A stretch of DNA of 10,487 nt from Pseudomonadota bacterium (GTDB lineage: Bacteria; Myxococcota; Bradymonadia; UBA4248). The position numbers and the translations under genes are program-made. The stretch spans positions 1 through 10,487 of the forward strand of contig JAGBXG010000528.1 in assembly GCA_017629415.1 (NCBI GenBank), read 5' to 3'. The notes beneath the pieces were generated by a model, which had not been told where the DNA came from, ran no database searches, and saw only the letters and a list, made by a program, of their open reading frames with translations. This document shows, one piece after another, positions 1 to 7,900 of this stretch (the first letter of the stretch is position 1; the number at the start of each line of letters is the position of its first letter).

Positions 1-39
1 AGCATAGCCGGAGCCACACAAAAAAACACTATGAGTATT

Positions 40-1437
40 TTACAGGCTTTCGGCCCATGCGCGGACTTTGTCGTGTGACGAGGTTTTGGCAATTTCGCGA
101 TATTTTTCCGGACAACGTGCAACGCCGACTTTCATGGCGGCCAGAGCCAAAGCTTCGCTGTCCATCTCGAGGGTATGCATCAAGAATGCATCGCGTTTGT
201 CGGCATTGGCCATTGACCACAGCAAGTCGAGTTTTTCGACGAGAATGGAAGCTGTCACGGCGCACTCCGAATCCCATTTGGCTGCACCATCCAGCAAGGC
301 ATCCAAACCGTCATTGGCGATGACATAGTGAACGGCATCATTGCGGACGGATTCGCGCATGTTCAGCAATGACATGGCATAAATCTTCTGACCGCCCAGG
401 CATTTGACGAGCAAATCGCGCACAGCGGTTTTGTTGGAAGCACCGCGCAAAAGCGTTTCAAACGGTTTCTGGACCGATTTAATATCGAGTTCACGCCAGC
501 CCAGCAGACCCAGACAGACGGCGACATAAAGTTCGGTTTCATCTGCAAGATTATCGGCGGCAATATCGGCGATTAAGGAGGCATCGTCCCAGGTTGCGGC
601 AAAGTTGCCATCGCGGCCGGCCATCGGATTTGCGCTCAATGACCACACAAAGTTTTCCCAATCTTCTTTGTCGATGCTGTCAAACGTATCCAAATAGAGC
701 AAATTCTGTGTCAAATAGCTGGCCACAGGATAGCCGGAACGGCGGTGCAGGCTGCCCAGCGCAAATTTTGCCAAATCGCACAAATCGTCATCCGGCATTG
801 CCGACGTCGCGCAATAGCAAACTTCGCCCATAAAGCCGGTTGTTGCCATCAAATCCATGACTTCCAAATCATACTTCGAAGCCAGCGATTCCAGATGTGA
901 CATCTGTGCTTCATCCACATGCATTTCCAAGCGTTTTTCGGCGATCAACGCCACGCGTTCCTGACATTCTTCAGGCAATTCTTCCAAGACATCTGCAAAT
1001 TTCACGCGTTTATCGGCATCATCAGGGACATAAAACGGCTGATTGCTTACCGGATTGAGCCAATCCAATGCCGCCCAGCCCGGAATATCGTATTCATAGC
1101 CCACGGCTTCGGGCATTTCATCGTCTGCATCATCGTCATCATCTTCAATTTCGGCATCCACAGTATCGCCATAAGCCTGACGATTCTTATAATTCTCCAT
1201 CATGCCTGCCAGCAGCGGATTATTGCCCACCATCTGTTGAAACATCGGATTATTCATGCTTTCCGCAATCTGTTTCTGCATTTCCGGCGTTTTTGCCAGT
1301 GCATCAATCTTGCTCAGCAAATCGGGATGCTTAAAAACTTCGCCAATAAAAGCAAACGGATTGCTCTGAAACTTCTCCAGACCGCCCAGCTTATTAATCA
1401 TCTCATAAATCGTTGATTCCATATCTTCTTTGGCCAT
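40..1437 (-). CDS. Cytoplasmic helical protein with STI1-like N-terminus
   Basis: This gene encodes 465 residues of unknown function. The frame stays open upstream to 1521, but the ATG at 1437 is chosen because a strong GGGAGGA ribosome site lies five bases before it and the extra 28 residues would overlap the likely promoter. No signal peptide or membrane segment is visible, so it is probably cytoplasmic. Residues 20-85 are Met/Gln-rich with spaced NP/HP/TP motifs (SNPF, KHPDL, KTPEM, NNPMFQQM, NNPLLAGMM), which resembles the STI1 repeats of ubiquilin and Hop/Sti1 chaperone adaptors. Residues 91-111 form an acidic linker with a run of Asp. From about 145 to 465 the chain looks all-helical and possibly HEAT/ARM-like, with a Cys cluster near 207-220 (CYC, then C220). 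By analogy it could be a protein-binding adaptor; this is inference only. It is transcribed divergently from the HEAT-repeat gene. Confidence 0.88.
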   Translation of the reverse strand: MAKEDMESTIYEMINKLGGLEKFQSNPFAFIGEVFKHPDLLSKIDALAKTPEMQKQIAESMNNPMFQQMVGNNPLLAGMMENYKNRQAYGDTVDAEIEDDDDDADDEMPEAVGYEYDIPGWAALDWLNPVSNQPFYVPDDADKRVKFADVLEELPEECQERVALIAEKRLEMHVDEAQMSHLESLASKYDLEVMDLMATTGFMGEVCYCATSAMPDDDLCDLAKFALGSLHRRSGYPVASYLTQNLLYLDTFDSIDKEDWENFVWSLSANPMAGRDGNFAATWDDASLIADIAADNLADETELYVAVCLGLLGWRELDIKSVQKPFETLLRGASNKTAVRDLLVKCLGGQKIYAMSLLNMRESVRNDAVHYVIANDGLDALLDGAAKWDSECAVTASILVEKLDLLWSMANADKRDAFLMHTLEMDSEALALAAMKVGVARCPEKYREIAKTSSHDKVRAWAESL

Positions 1438-1442
1438 AAAAT

Positions 1443-1449
1443 TCCTCCC
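1443..1449 (-). promoter_or_regulatory. Strong ribosome binding site deciding the start at 1437
   Basis: Read on the minus strand, GGGAGGA lies five bases upstream of the ATG at 1437. It is the best Shine-Dalgarno match in the window and rules in this start over the in-frame ATG at 1521. Confidence 0.8.
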
Positions 1450-1486
1450 ATAAAAGTCAAAATGCCCCAATCGTGGGCGACAAAAT

Positions 1487-1514
1487 CGTATAAAATTCGC
1501 ACACAAAGTGTAAA
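1487..1514 (-). promoter_or_regulatory. Candidate sigma70-type promoter for the STI1-like gene
   Basis: On the minus strand, TTTACA (1514-1509, five of six to the -35 consensus) is followed after 16 bases by TATACG (1492-1487, four of six to the -10 consensus). Transcription would begin near 1480 and leave a leader of about 40 bases. This was found by eye; there is no experimental support. Confidence 0.4.
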
Positions 1515-1525
1515 ATTGCAATCTA

Positions 1526-1554
1526 TTGCCTTAAAACATATTCCACATTAAAAT
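1526..1554 (+). promoter_or_regulatory. Candidate sigma70-type promoter for the HEAT-repeat gene
   Basis: TTGCCT (1526-1531) and TAAAAT (1549-1554) are separated by exactly 17 bases and match the -35 and -10 consensus at four and five of six positions. A start near 1561 would give a leader of about 135 bases that contains three hairpins (1573-1607, 1617-1636, 1649-1675). It lies back to back with the minus-strand candidate at 1487-1514. Confidence 0.45.
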
Positions 1555-1572
1555 ACATAGGTTTATACGCGC

Positions 1573-1636
1573 CGGCTATGTCGGGCTAAAAAGCCCTCCA
1601 TACGCCGTCTCAGCGTCGCTATGCCGAGCATACGCG
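1573..1636. repeat. Tandem hairpin pair with bulged C, copy 1
   Basis: Two adjacent stem-loops share one plan. The first has arms CGGCTATG (1573-1580) and CATACGCCG (1599-1607), with an inner stem GGGCT/AGCCC around AAAA. The second has arms CGCTATGC (1617-1624) and GCATACGCG (1628-1636) around CGA. In both, the right arm has one extra C (1603, 1633) directly after ATA, giving a conserved bulge. The same arrangement recurs at 9671-9732. This looks like a REP-type dispersed extragenic palindrome, here inside the probable leader of the HEAT-repeat gene. Confidence 0.65.
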
Positions 1637-1648
1637 CCGCTTTTCTTT

Positions 1649-1675
1649 TTTTTGTGGGGCAGTGTTCCACAAAAA
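1649..1675 (+). promoter_or_regulatory. Leader hairpin just upstream of the HEAT-repeat gene
   Basis: TTTTTGTGG (1649-1657) pairs with CCACAAAAA (1667-1675) around a nine-base loop, ending about five bases before the AAGGA ribosome site of the gene at 1696. It could act as a weak terminator or attenuator, or simply be a degenerate member of the G-rich hairpins found in the gaps at 3884-3952 and 4890-4936. No regulatory role is proven. Confidence 0.4.
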
Positions 1676-1695
1676 CATAAAGGATAGAGAATCAG

Positions 1696-3873
1696 ATGAA
1701 ATCAAAAATTGCGTTGACAGCTTTAGCTACTCTTATTTTTGCAAACACAGCATCTGCAGAAGATATCACGATTTACAGCTATGCCAAGACGGCACAGAAA
1801 CCCGCAGAATGGGCCATTATTCCTGTCATTGCCGATGCCCCGGATACTAAAGTGTCCACGCTTTTTGAGACTTTGAAAAAACGTAAAATGCCAACTTACG
1901 GCAATACACTCTTTGATGCCGGCACCCATATCGTCAGCATCGATGTTTCCAAATGTGCCTACGGCCCCATCATTTCCGCTGAAATCGGCCACACATTTCT
2001 CGCTTATGGTCACGGGCTGCCCGTATTTACTTGTGATGGCCGCAATATTGCGCCTGCTGTGAACGGTTTGACACACTATATTGCCATTGTTCCCTTGTGG
2101 CAGGCCATTACCGCCGAAGAAATTACCGAACCTGCGCTCGTCCAAGTCGGCGATACTCATATGAAACCCGCCGATTTTAAAGCCAAACTCAAAAAGAAAG
2201 ATAAAACCATCGTCAAAGCCATTGAAGCTGGCTTCAATGACGAAAATACGGTTGTTCGTGCCGGTCTCATGCAAGGTTACATCGCCCTTGGGTTTACCGG
2301 TGCCGAAAAACGGCTTGCCAAAGAACTTTCATCCGGCGATCCCACCCTTATTACAACGGCGATGACTTCCCTGGTCAAAACCAAAACAGCGTCTACCATC
2401 AAGCAGATGAAAACCCTGCTCACAACTGAATCAGCACATCAAAAATCTTATGCCGTGATTCTCATGGATGCCGCCGATCAGGATTTGCAGGACGAAGCCA
2501 TGCTCATTCTTCTGCGTTCCGGCGATGATGCCTTATTTAACCGCGCCCTCGAAAGACTCGATAAAGGCAAGAAACTCGCCATGGTGCGTAAAAATATGAA
2601 TATCATTCTCAGCAATGCTTCGCCCCATCATGCTACAGCCCTGGCCGAAAGACTCATTGCCGATGATGAAGGTGCCCTCGAAATCGCCGAATGGCTCAAG
2701 TTTGCTAAGAATACACCGACCTCCCAGGCTGTCGCCGAAACAGCCCTGAAACTGAGCTTCGATAAATCAAAACTCATTGCTCACGACACGAGAACAGCCT
2801 TGCGTCGTGCGGCATGGAGCCTCCAGCTTTTAAGTGCTGATCCCAAACAGGCTTACGATGCTCTCGACAGCCTGGAGCTTGATGCGACGGCTCAAAATAC
2901 ACCCGGTCTTTGGCTGCGAGGACTTTACAGCACACTTCCTGGGATTCAAATTGCAGCCGGCGAACACCTCGAATCCTTGCCTTCATCTGATGTCAAGCTC
3001 TCGCAAAATCTTGTCAATGCCTTCATGAGTACAGAACTCACGGACCATTGGCCTCTGTTGACGACAGTGCATGCCACAGCCATCAGTGATCCCAAAGCTG
3101 CTCTGGATTCTGGCACAACTGTTCCCGAATTGCGCGCCGCTACCATGGCCATGGCTATCAGCAACCCCGATGAAGCTAAAGGCAGCGGTTCTAATGCCCT
3201 CGAAGGCGCTTATCTCCTCGGTATCGCACAAAAAACACCAACCGAAGCTCTGCCCAGACTGACAGCCGAAGCCTACAACGCCGATGTCCGCGTCCGACGC
3301 GATGTCGCTTATGCCACCAGATGGCTCGATATCTCCGGTGACACCCTGCGTACAACATTGCTCAAAGATGGCGATGAAACCGTTGTTCGCACACTCATCG
3401 CTCAAATGGCAAAAATTCCCACAAGCAACGCTTCTGCGGCACTTATCAAAGAAATGACGGCTCGCGCGGAGCGCTCACCAGCCCTCAAAATTGCTGTACT
3501 CCATGCACTCCCTAAACTCATGCACGCCAAAACCGTGCAAACCATCAGTGCATACGCCAGCAATGAAATGTTTGATACCGATGTCAACGTTAAGATTGCT
3601 GCTATCCGTGCCCTGAGTGAAATCGCCAGACATACGGATGACACGCTTATTGTCGATAATGCTATCACTTCCCTGGCCTTAACTTCACAAGATCAAGATC
3701 CTAACATCGTTCACCATACCCTCATTGCTTTGGCGAAAACTAAAAATCCCGCAGCCGCAGAAATCATCTCCCGCGCCCTGCAAACACACACCGAAAGCGC
3801 GCTCAAAGCTCTCGTCTTTTACCCATTCCTCACACAAGCCGAAATCAAAAGCCTGCTGCCCGTTAAAAAGTAG
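1696..3873 (+). CDS. Exported HEAT-repeat-like protein
   Basis: This gene encodes 725 residues. The start is supported by an AAGGA site about 11 bases upstream and by a clear signal peptide: a basic N-terminus (MKSK), a hydrophobic stretch at residues 5-16, and an ASA cleavage site after residue 21. The mature protein is therefore probably periplasmic or secreted. Residues 22-155 form a less repetitive domain with two cysteines (87 and 113) that could make a disulfide. From about 160 to the end the chain is a run of paired amphipathic helices with HEAT/ARM-like spacing; clear examples are ENTVVRAGLMQGYIAL, DVRVRRDVAYATRW, DVNVKIAAIRALSEIA and DPNIVHHTLIALAKT. Such solenoids usually bind proteins. 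No catalytic motif is visible and the ligand is unknown. The gene has its own candidate promoter and a hairpin-rich leader. Confidence 0.9.
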   Translation: MKSKIALTALATLIFANTASAEDITIYSYAKTAQKPAEWAIIPVIADAPDTKVSTLFETLKKRKMPTYGNTLFDAGTHIVSIDVSKCAYGPIISAEIGHTFLAYGHGLPVFTCDGRNIAPAVNGLTHYIAIVPLWQAITAEEITEPALVQVGDTHMKPADFKAKLKKKDKTIVKAIEAGFNDENTVVRAGLMQGYIALGFTGAEKRLAKELSSGDPTLITTAMTSLVKTKTASTIKQMKTLLTTESAHQKSYAVILMDAADQDLQDEAMLILLRSGDDALFNRALERLDKGKKLAMVRKNMNIILSNASPHHATALAERLIADDEGALEIAEWLKFAKNTPTSQAVAETALKLSFDKSKLIAHDTRTALRRAAWSLQLLSADPKQAYDALDSLELDATAQNTPGLWLRGLYSTLPGIQIAAGEHLESLPSSDVKLSQNLVNAFMSTELTDHWPLLTTVHATAISDPKAALDSGTTVPELRAATMAMAISNPDEAKGSGSNALEGAYLLGIAQKTPTEALPRLTAEAYNADVRVRRDVAYATRWLDISGDTLRTTLLKDGDETVVRTLIAQMAKIPTSNASAALIKEMTARAERSPALKIAVLHALPKLMHAKTVQTISAYASNEMFDTDVNVKIAAIRALSEIARHTDDTLIVDNAITSLALTSQDQDPNIVHHTLIALAKTKNPAAAEIISRALQTHTESALKALVFYPFLTQAEIKSLLPVKK

Positions 3874-3883
3874 GACTTTTTGG

Positions 3884-3952
3884 TGGGGCTGAGTCCCAAA
3901 CCCCTTTTTATGGGGCTCCGCCCCATACCCGCCAAGGGGCTGAGCCCCTTGG
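3884..3952. repeat. Cluster of GGGGC...GCCCC hairpins after the HEAT-repeat gene
   Basis: Three palindromes lie within 80 bases of the stop codon. They are TGGG/CCCA at 3884-3898, TATGGGGC/GCCCCATA around TCC at 3909-3927 (eight pairs), and CCAAGGGGC/GCCCCTTGG around TGA at 3932-3952 (nine pairs). None is followed by a T-tract, so they are not classical terminators, although they may slow transcription or stabilise the 3' end. A related pair lies at 4890-4936, and the word TTTGGTGGGG occurs in both places (3879-3888, 4909-4918). Confidence 0.65.
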
Positions 3953-3977
3953 AACCCACAATAGATTTGACGTTTTT

Positions 3978-4014
3978 GTAGGTTAGCCGGGTACTGATAA
4001 CTATCGGTTTTCGG
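3978..4014 (+). repeat. 38-base intergenic repeat, copy A
   Basis: This is the first of three related copies around the lipoprotein gene. Its core is GTAGGTTAGCCGGGTAC (3978-3994), followed by a part with common ACT, C and GTTTT positions. The core matches copy B at 13 of 17 bases, counted by eye. It lies in the direct orientation relative to copy B. Confidence 0.5.
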
Positions 4015-4115
4015 AAATTTGGGGACCGCTTCCCTATTTTTCGTTCCCGCAACATACCACTTCGCAAGCGATTTGTGACTTTGCGTACACCGGAGGGAGG
4101 GCAGCTACTTTTTTC

Positions 4116-4151
4116 GTGGGTTGAACGGGTACCGGTCACTTACAGTTTTGG
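4116..4151 (+). repeat. 38-base intergenic repeat, copy B
   Basis: The core GTGGGTTGAACGGGTAC (4116-4132) is followed by a diverged tail ending in CAGTTTT. It ends about 11 bases before the start of the lipoprotein gene at 4163, so it may contain its upstream control region. The core matches the inverted copy C at 15 of 17 bases. Confidence 0.55.
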
Positions 4152-4162
4152 AATATTCTTAA

Positions 4163-4780
4163 ATGATGATGTCACGATTTCAATTTCTCTCTTGTTTCTT
4201 GATTCTATTAAGCCTCTGTGCATGCTCAAGCACGTCAAAAGCAACCAAAGATGCCGATATTGCAGCTGCTTTGCCGCTCATGGTCATCGATCAGACCACT
4301 TTTGAACGTGAATATCTCAAGTATTGTACGCATACTCGCGAATGTACGGCACCGTTAGCTTGCATCGAACAAAAATGCAGCATTCCGCCTTCGTTGCTCG
4401 GTCGTCCCAACGAAAAAACAAACCAACTCAAGTTTCAAACAGAATCCGCTGAACACCAGATTTGGATTGAAATCATGGATGACGATTACACCATGCAACG
4501 CGGTATGATGATGCGCCGTGCTTTCCACCCAGATTGGGGGATGCTTTTCGTCTATCCCAATGAAGCTAAACGCAGTTTCTGGATGCATAACACATATATT
4601 CCACTCGATATGGTTTTCATTCGAAGTGATGGCACCGTCTCCAATACACGCGAAAATGCCGAACCCCTTAACGATCAACCCCGATACACCTCCACAGATC
4701 GCGTCAAATACGTCCTCGAATTACCAGCCGGAAGCGTGAAAAAATACGGCATCAACACGAAAACGAAATTTAGTTTTTGA
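4163..4780 (+). CDS. Lipoprotein with Cys-rich segment and DUF192 domain
   Basis: This gene encodes 205 residues. Residues 4-20 form a lipoprotein signal ending in the lipobox LCAC, which predicts lipidation of Cys21 and anchoring in a membrane. A short segment at 55-72 carries four cysteines spaced C-x5-C-x5-C-x4-C, probably disulfide-bonded after export. Residues 90-203 match the DUF192 family (Pfam PF02643): MMMRRAF, GMLFVYP, SFWMHNTYIPLDMVFI, SDGTV and YVLELPAGSVKKYGI occur in the family order. DUF192 proteins are small, often exported, and of unsettled biochemical function. Three consecutive ATG codons (4163, 4166, 4169) make the exact start uncertain, and the ribosome site is weak. The gene is bracketed by copies of a 38-base repeat, direct upstream and inverted downstream. 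Confidence 0.9.
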   Translation: MMMSRFQFLSCFLILLSLCACSSTSKATKDADIAAALPLMVIDQTTFEREYLKYCTHTRECTAPLACIEQKCSIPPSLLGRPNEKTNQLKFQTESAEHQIWIEIMDDDYTMQRGMMMRRAFHPDWGMLFVYPNEAKRSFWMHNTYIPLDMVFIRSDGTVSNTRENAEPLNDQPRYTSTDRVKYVLELPAGSVKKYGINTKTKFSF

Positions 4781-4797
4781 ATAGACTCTTCAGAGTG

Positions 4798-4828
4798 GGC
4801 GAAATGGGACCCCCTCCCTCATTTCGCC
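4798..4828 (+). terminator. Possible hairpin terminator of the lipoprotein gene
   Basis: GGCGAAATG (4798-4806) pairs perfectly with CATTTCGCC (4820-4828) around a C-rich loop, 17 bases after the stop codon. There is no T-tract afterwards (TCAAAACG), so intrinsic termination is doubtful; 3'-end stabilisation is equally possible. Confidence 0.4.
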
Positions 4829-4863
4829 TCAAAACGTCAGCAACCCGTACCCATTTAACCCAC
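4827..4863 (-). repeat. 38-base intergenic repeat, copy C (inverted)
   Basis: Read on the minus strand, the core GTGGGTTAAATGGGTAC (4863-4847) differs from copy B at two of 17 bases. It is followed by a tail with CT, C and GTTTT at positions like those in copies A and B. It lies downstream of the DUF192 gene, so copies B and C form imperfect inverted repeats around that gene, about 750 bases apart. Confidence 0.55.
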
Positions 4864-4889
4864 CCAATCGACCCCAAACTTGCGAGATT

Positions 4890-4936
4890 CCAAAGGGGAT
4901 TGAGCTCCTTTGGTGGGGTCCGGGGCAAAGCCCCGG
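4890..4936. repeat. GGGGC...GCCCC hairpin pair upstream of the large hydrolase gene
   Basis: CCAAAGGGG (4890-4898) pairs with CTCCTTTGG (4905-4913) with one G-T pair, and CCGGGGC (4920-4926) pairs with GCCCCGG (4930-4936) around AAA. The first resembles the hairpin at 3932-3952. TACAAT follows at 4937-4942 and could be a -10 element for the next gene, with the second hairpin exactly filling the spacer; no good -35 match precedes it, so this is speculative. Confidence 0.6.
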
Positions 4937-4962
4937 TACAATAAAAAAATAGAGATAGAAAT

Positions 4963-7900
4963 ATGACACAGCCTATTCAAATTGGTTTTAAACTTGCCGG
5001 AAATAAGCTTGGGGCTTCACAAATTCAGTTGCAGAGCGAACTGGCCGTACTTTTGGGCGAAAATTCCCCAAGAATCATTAAAAAGTTTGCTTTTGATGCC
5101 GAGGCTGCTTTGATTCCTGGTGAACATGCTTTGAGTACTGCCAAAAGAGCGGCCAGATTTGCTGTTGATAATGATACCCAATTGACGGCATCTGTCACGA
5201 TGACCTCTATAGATAGCAAGTTGTATTTGGAGCAAGCCAGATTCGATTTCAACCGTCCCATTCATCTGATTAATATTTTTACGACGATTGACGAGCTGAG
5301 TGTATTGATTGCAGACACCAGTCCGGCCTTGTTTAGACCCAAAGTCGATATCGATGTCGAAGAATTCATTGCCAAAAATGAATTTCTGTCCAAAGCCAAA
5401 TCTTATGTCGAAACGAATGCCAAGTCTTATTTGAATAAACTCACGGATTCTATCGCAGATACAACGGCTTGGAAACGCCTCAAGGATGCCGCTGAAAAAC
5501 GGAATCTCAAGGAAAATTTTGAAAAATCTAAAGAAAAATCTAAAGAATTTTTTGAAAAAAGTATCGCCAAAGCAGAAGAATCACTCGATGAAGCCATTGA
5601 AGGCATTCATCTTTCTGCACTTGAGCTCGTCAAAGCCCCTAAAAGCGACAATTTGCTCTTCTTTGTGACAGGCGAAGTCGCGATCAACGAAAAACTCAGA
5701 CATAAATTTGAGCATATTCAGCTGCCTGAAATGTTGTTACCGGCATTTGATGCACGCTTGTTCCACTTGCTTGACCAATTCTGTGTCGATCGCGAGCAAG
5801 GCGGCAACATCTCACGCACGGTTCTGGGCATGTTCCAGCAAGCCGCCGGGCATATTCATGCCAATATTCAGCTGTCAGACATACCGTTGGAAATTTGTAC
5901 GCGCCCGGGCCGTATGCTCTCATGCCAAATTCAGACAAATCGAAGTATTGAGCTCAATACAGATATCGAATTATCGAAAAAATATGATGCGTTTGACCTC
6001 GATATTCATGGTTGTTTTAAAGATGACAGCCATCAGCCGTGCGGCATTCATATTTCAGTGCAAGCCACGACAGATGCCATCATCGAAGCCGGTAAATCTT
6101 TAGCCGGTAATGACTGGCAATGTTCATTATTGGGGCATGGGGACGATATTCAGGGACAAATCGAATTTGAACCCTCGTTTGCATTGTATCCCCAGGCCAT
6201 TTCGCTGTTTGCTCAGGATGATGCCCTCAAAATGCCTGTGTCGATGGCTTTTGCGATTGAAAAAATACCGTTCAGCGGCATTGTCGATTTCGGGATCAAT
6301 GCCAAAACGAAAATTTTGCACGTTCATAATTTTGCCGTCAAAGCCGATGTGCCGCTTGAGCTCAAAACGGCGGAAACCATTTCGATGGGGCATGCAAAAC
6401 TCCAAATTTGTCCATTCAGTGCCGGCATCGGGGTAAAAGCCGTGCGTCAATCTGATGGGGATATCCGCGTACATCTCGAAACGACAGGTATGGATTGGAA
6501 CACAAATGTCGAATCTGCCATGATGCCGATTGCAGAACTCGGGCTGGAAGCTTCAGAAGCCACATTCCAGGCAAACGGCAGACTTGCTGCTGAATTTTGC
6601 CTGCACATCGCCAATGGCAATGACGATATCATGGCTGTTGAATTCGATAATTCTTATCTCCATGTCACATGTGAAAAAATGCATGGCATTTGGGGACAGC
6701 ATCAGATTCAGGGGACAAATTTTGGGGGGAAACTCGATATTCATAAAGCCGCTCTGTCGATTTCCGGTCTGAAACAAAGCCTTTTTACACTTCAGTGGGG
6801 CATGCATGAATCCCCGAAACTCATCATTGACGACAAAATGGCGCCGCTTTTGCCCGATGAATTGTTAAATCATCAGGTTGGATTGAATTTATCGGAATGC
6901 GGCGTACTCAAATTTGAAAATGGCCACGGATTTTATGATCATCATTTCTTCAATGCCTTGATGATGCCCAGTGCCAATCTTTCAAAACTCGTCGATATCG
7001 TCAAATATGAGCCGCTTTGGGTGCATGTGAACCGTTTGGCTGAAATTTCGCTCTATCCAAAGTATCCGGCAGCTCGTGTTTTGGCTGAAAAATGGATGCA
7101 ATGCCGCAGTATTTGTGAAGAAATGGGCATTTTATCCATTAAAAAGATCGTTCATCCGCCGCATTTGGCAGATGTGCTTTCCATTCTGCTGTTTGGTGAT
7201 ACGAGTGCATCGGCGGAAATATTGCCGTCATTGGAACGTGCGCATCATGCGGAAGGCATTGATAGATTTAAGGTTGAAGAATTGCTCGTCCGGGCATTTC
7301 CGGAGGCCAATTTTGATTATGCCGGCCGTATTTTGAATTGGGTTCATAAGGCTTTCAGCATTACATCTTATGTCGAACCGTCGGTCATGTATCGTCCTGC
7401 GCTTTCAGATGACTCGCGGTATACCGAAATCATTGCGCCATTGCCCACGCCGAATCACATTTACGATGGGGATTGGAAAAATACTGATATTGCACGCCGT
7501 TGCACCAAGTATGCCGCAGGATTTACACTGGCTCAGCTGAATTGGATGCTTGCTCATCATGCCGATGATTTTGATGCGCCAACGCTTGCCAAGTTGAAAA
7601 TGCTTGTTGAGATTAAAAAGCATTTCCGCGAGATGGAACCTCGTGAGGGTACGTTTGTCGTGCAGGATTTTAACATCGATATGTTTATCGATGCCTTGAT
7701 TTCGCATGAAAACGAATTATGGGATGAAGTGCGGGCTGAAGACCCGCGAGATAACGATATTTGTGAATGTTTCCGTACCTGGTTGGCACCGGCAGACATT
7801 GCCTGTCTAATTTCGGCGGGGATTATGAGCCGTGATCAGGGGCTGTTTGTACAAATTAACCAGGCGCGACTGTTTGATTATGTGAAGCAACGCGGACGGA

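Noticed and set aside
919..1416. 165-residue plus-strand open frame
   Set aside because: It is antisense to the STI1-like gene, rich in His/Ile/Phe as expected of a shadow frame, and has no ribosome site.
1438..1521. N-terminal extension of the minus-strand gene to an ATG at 1521
   Set aside because: The strong GGGAGGA site before the ATG at 1437 and the probable promoter at 1487-1514 within the extension make the shorter form far more likely.
3884..3952. CRISPR array or rho-independent terminators in the palindromic gap
   Set aside because: The palindromes differ from each other, have no regular unique spacers, and are not followed by T-tracts.
3967..3997. TTGACG followed by TACTGA as a promoter for the lipoprotein gene
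   Set aside because: The spacer would be 19 bases and the -10 match is poor; it also lies over repeat copy A, so it is not called.
3819..4139. 106-residue minus-strand open frame across the gap
   Set aside because: Its sequence is the translation of the GGGGC hairpins and 38-base repeats, is very basic and low in complexity, and overlaps the end of a solid gene.
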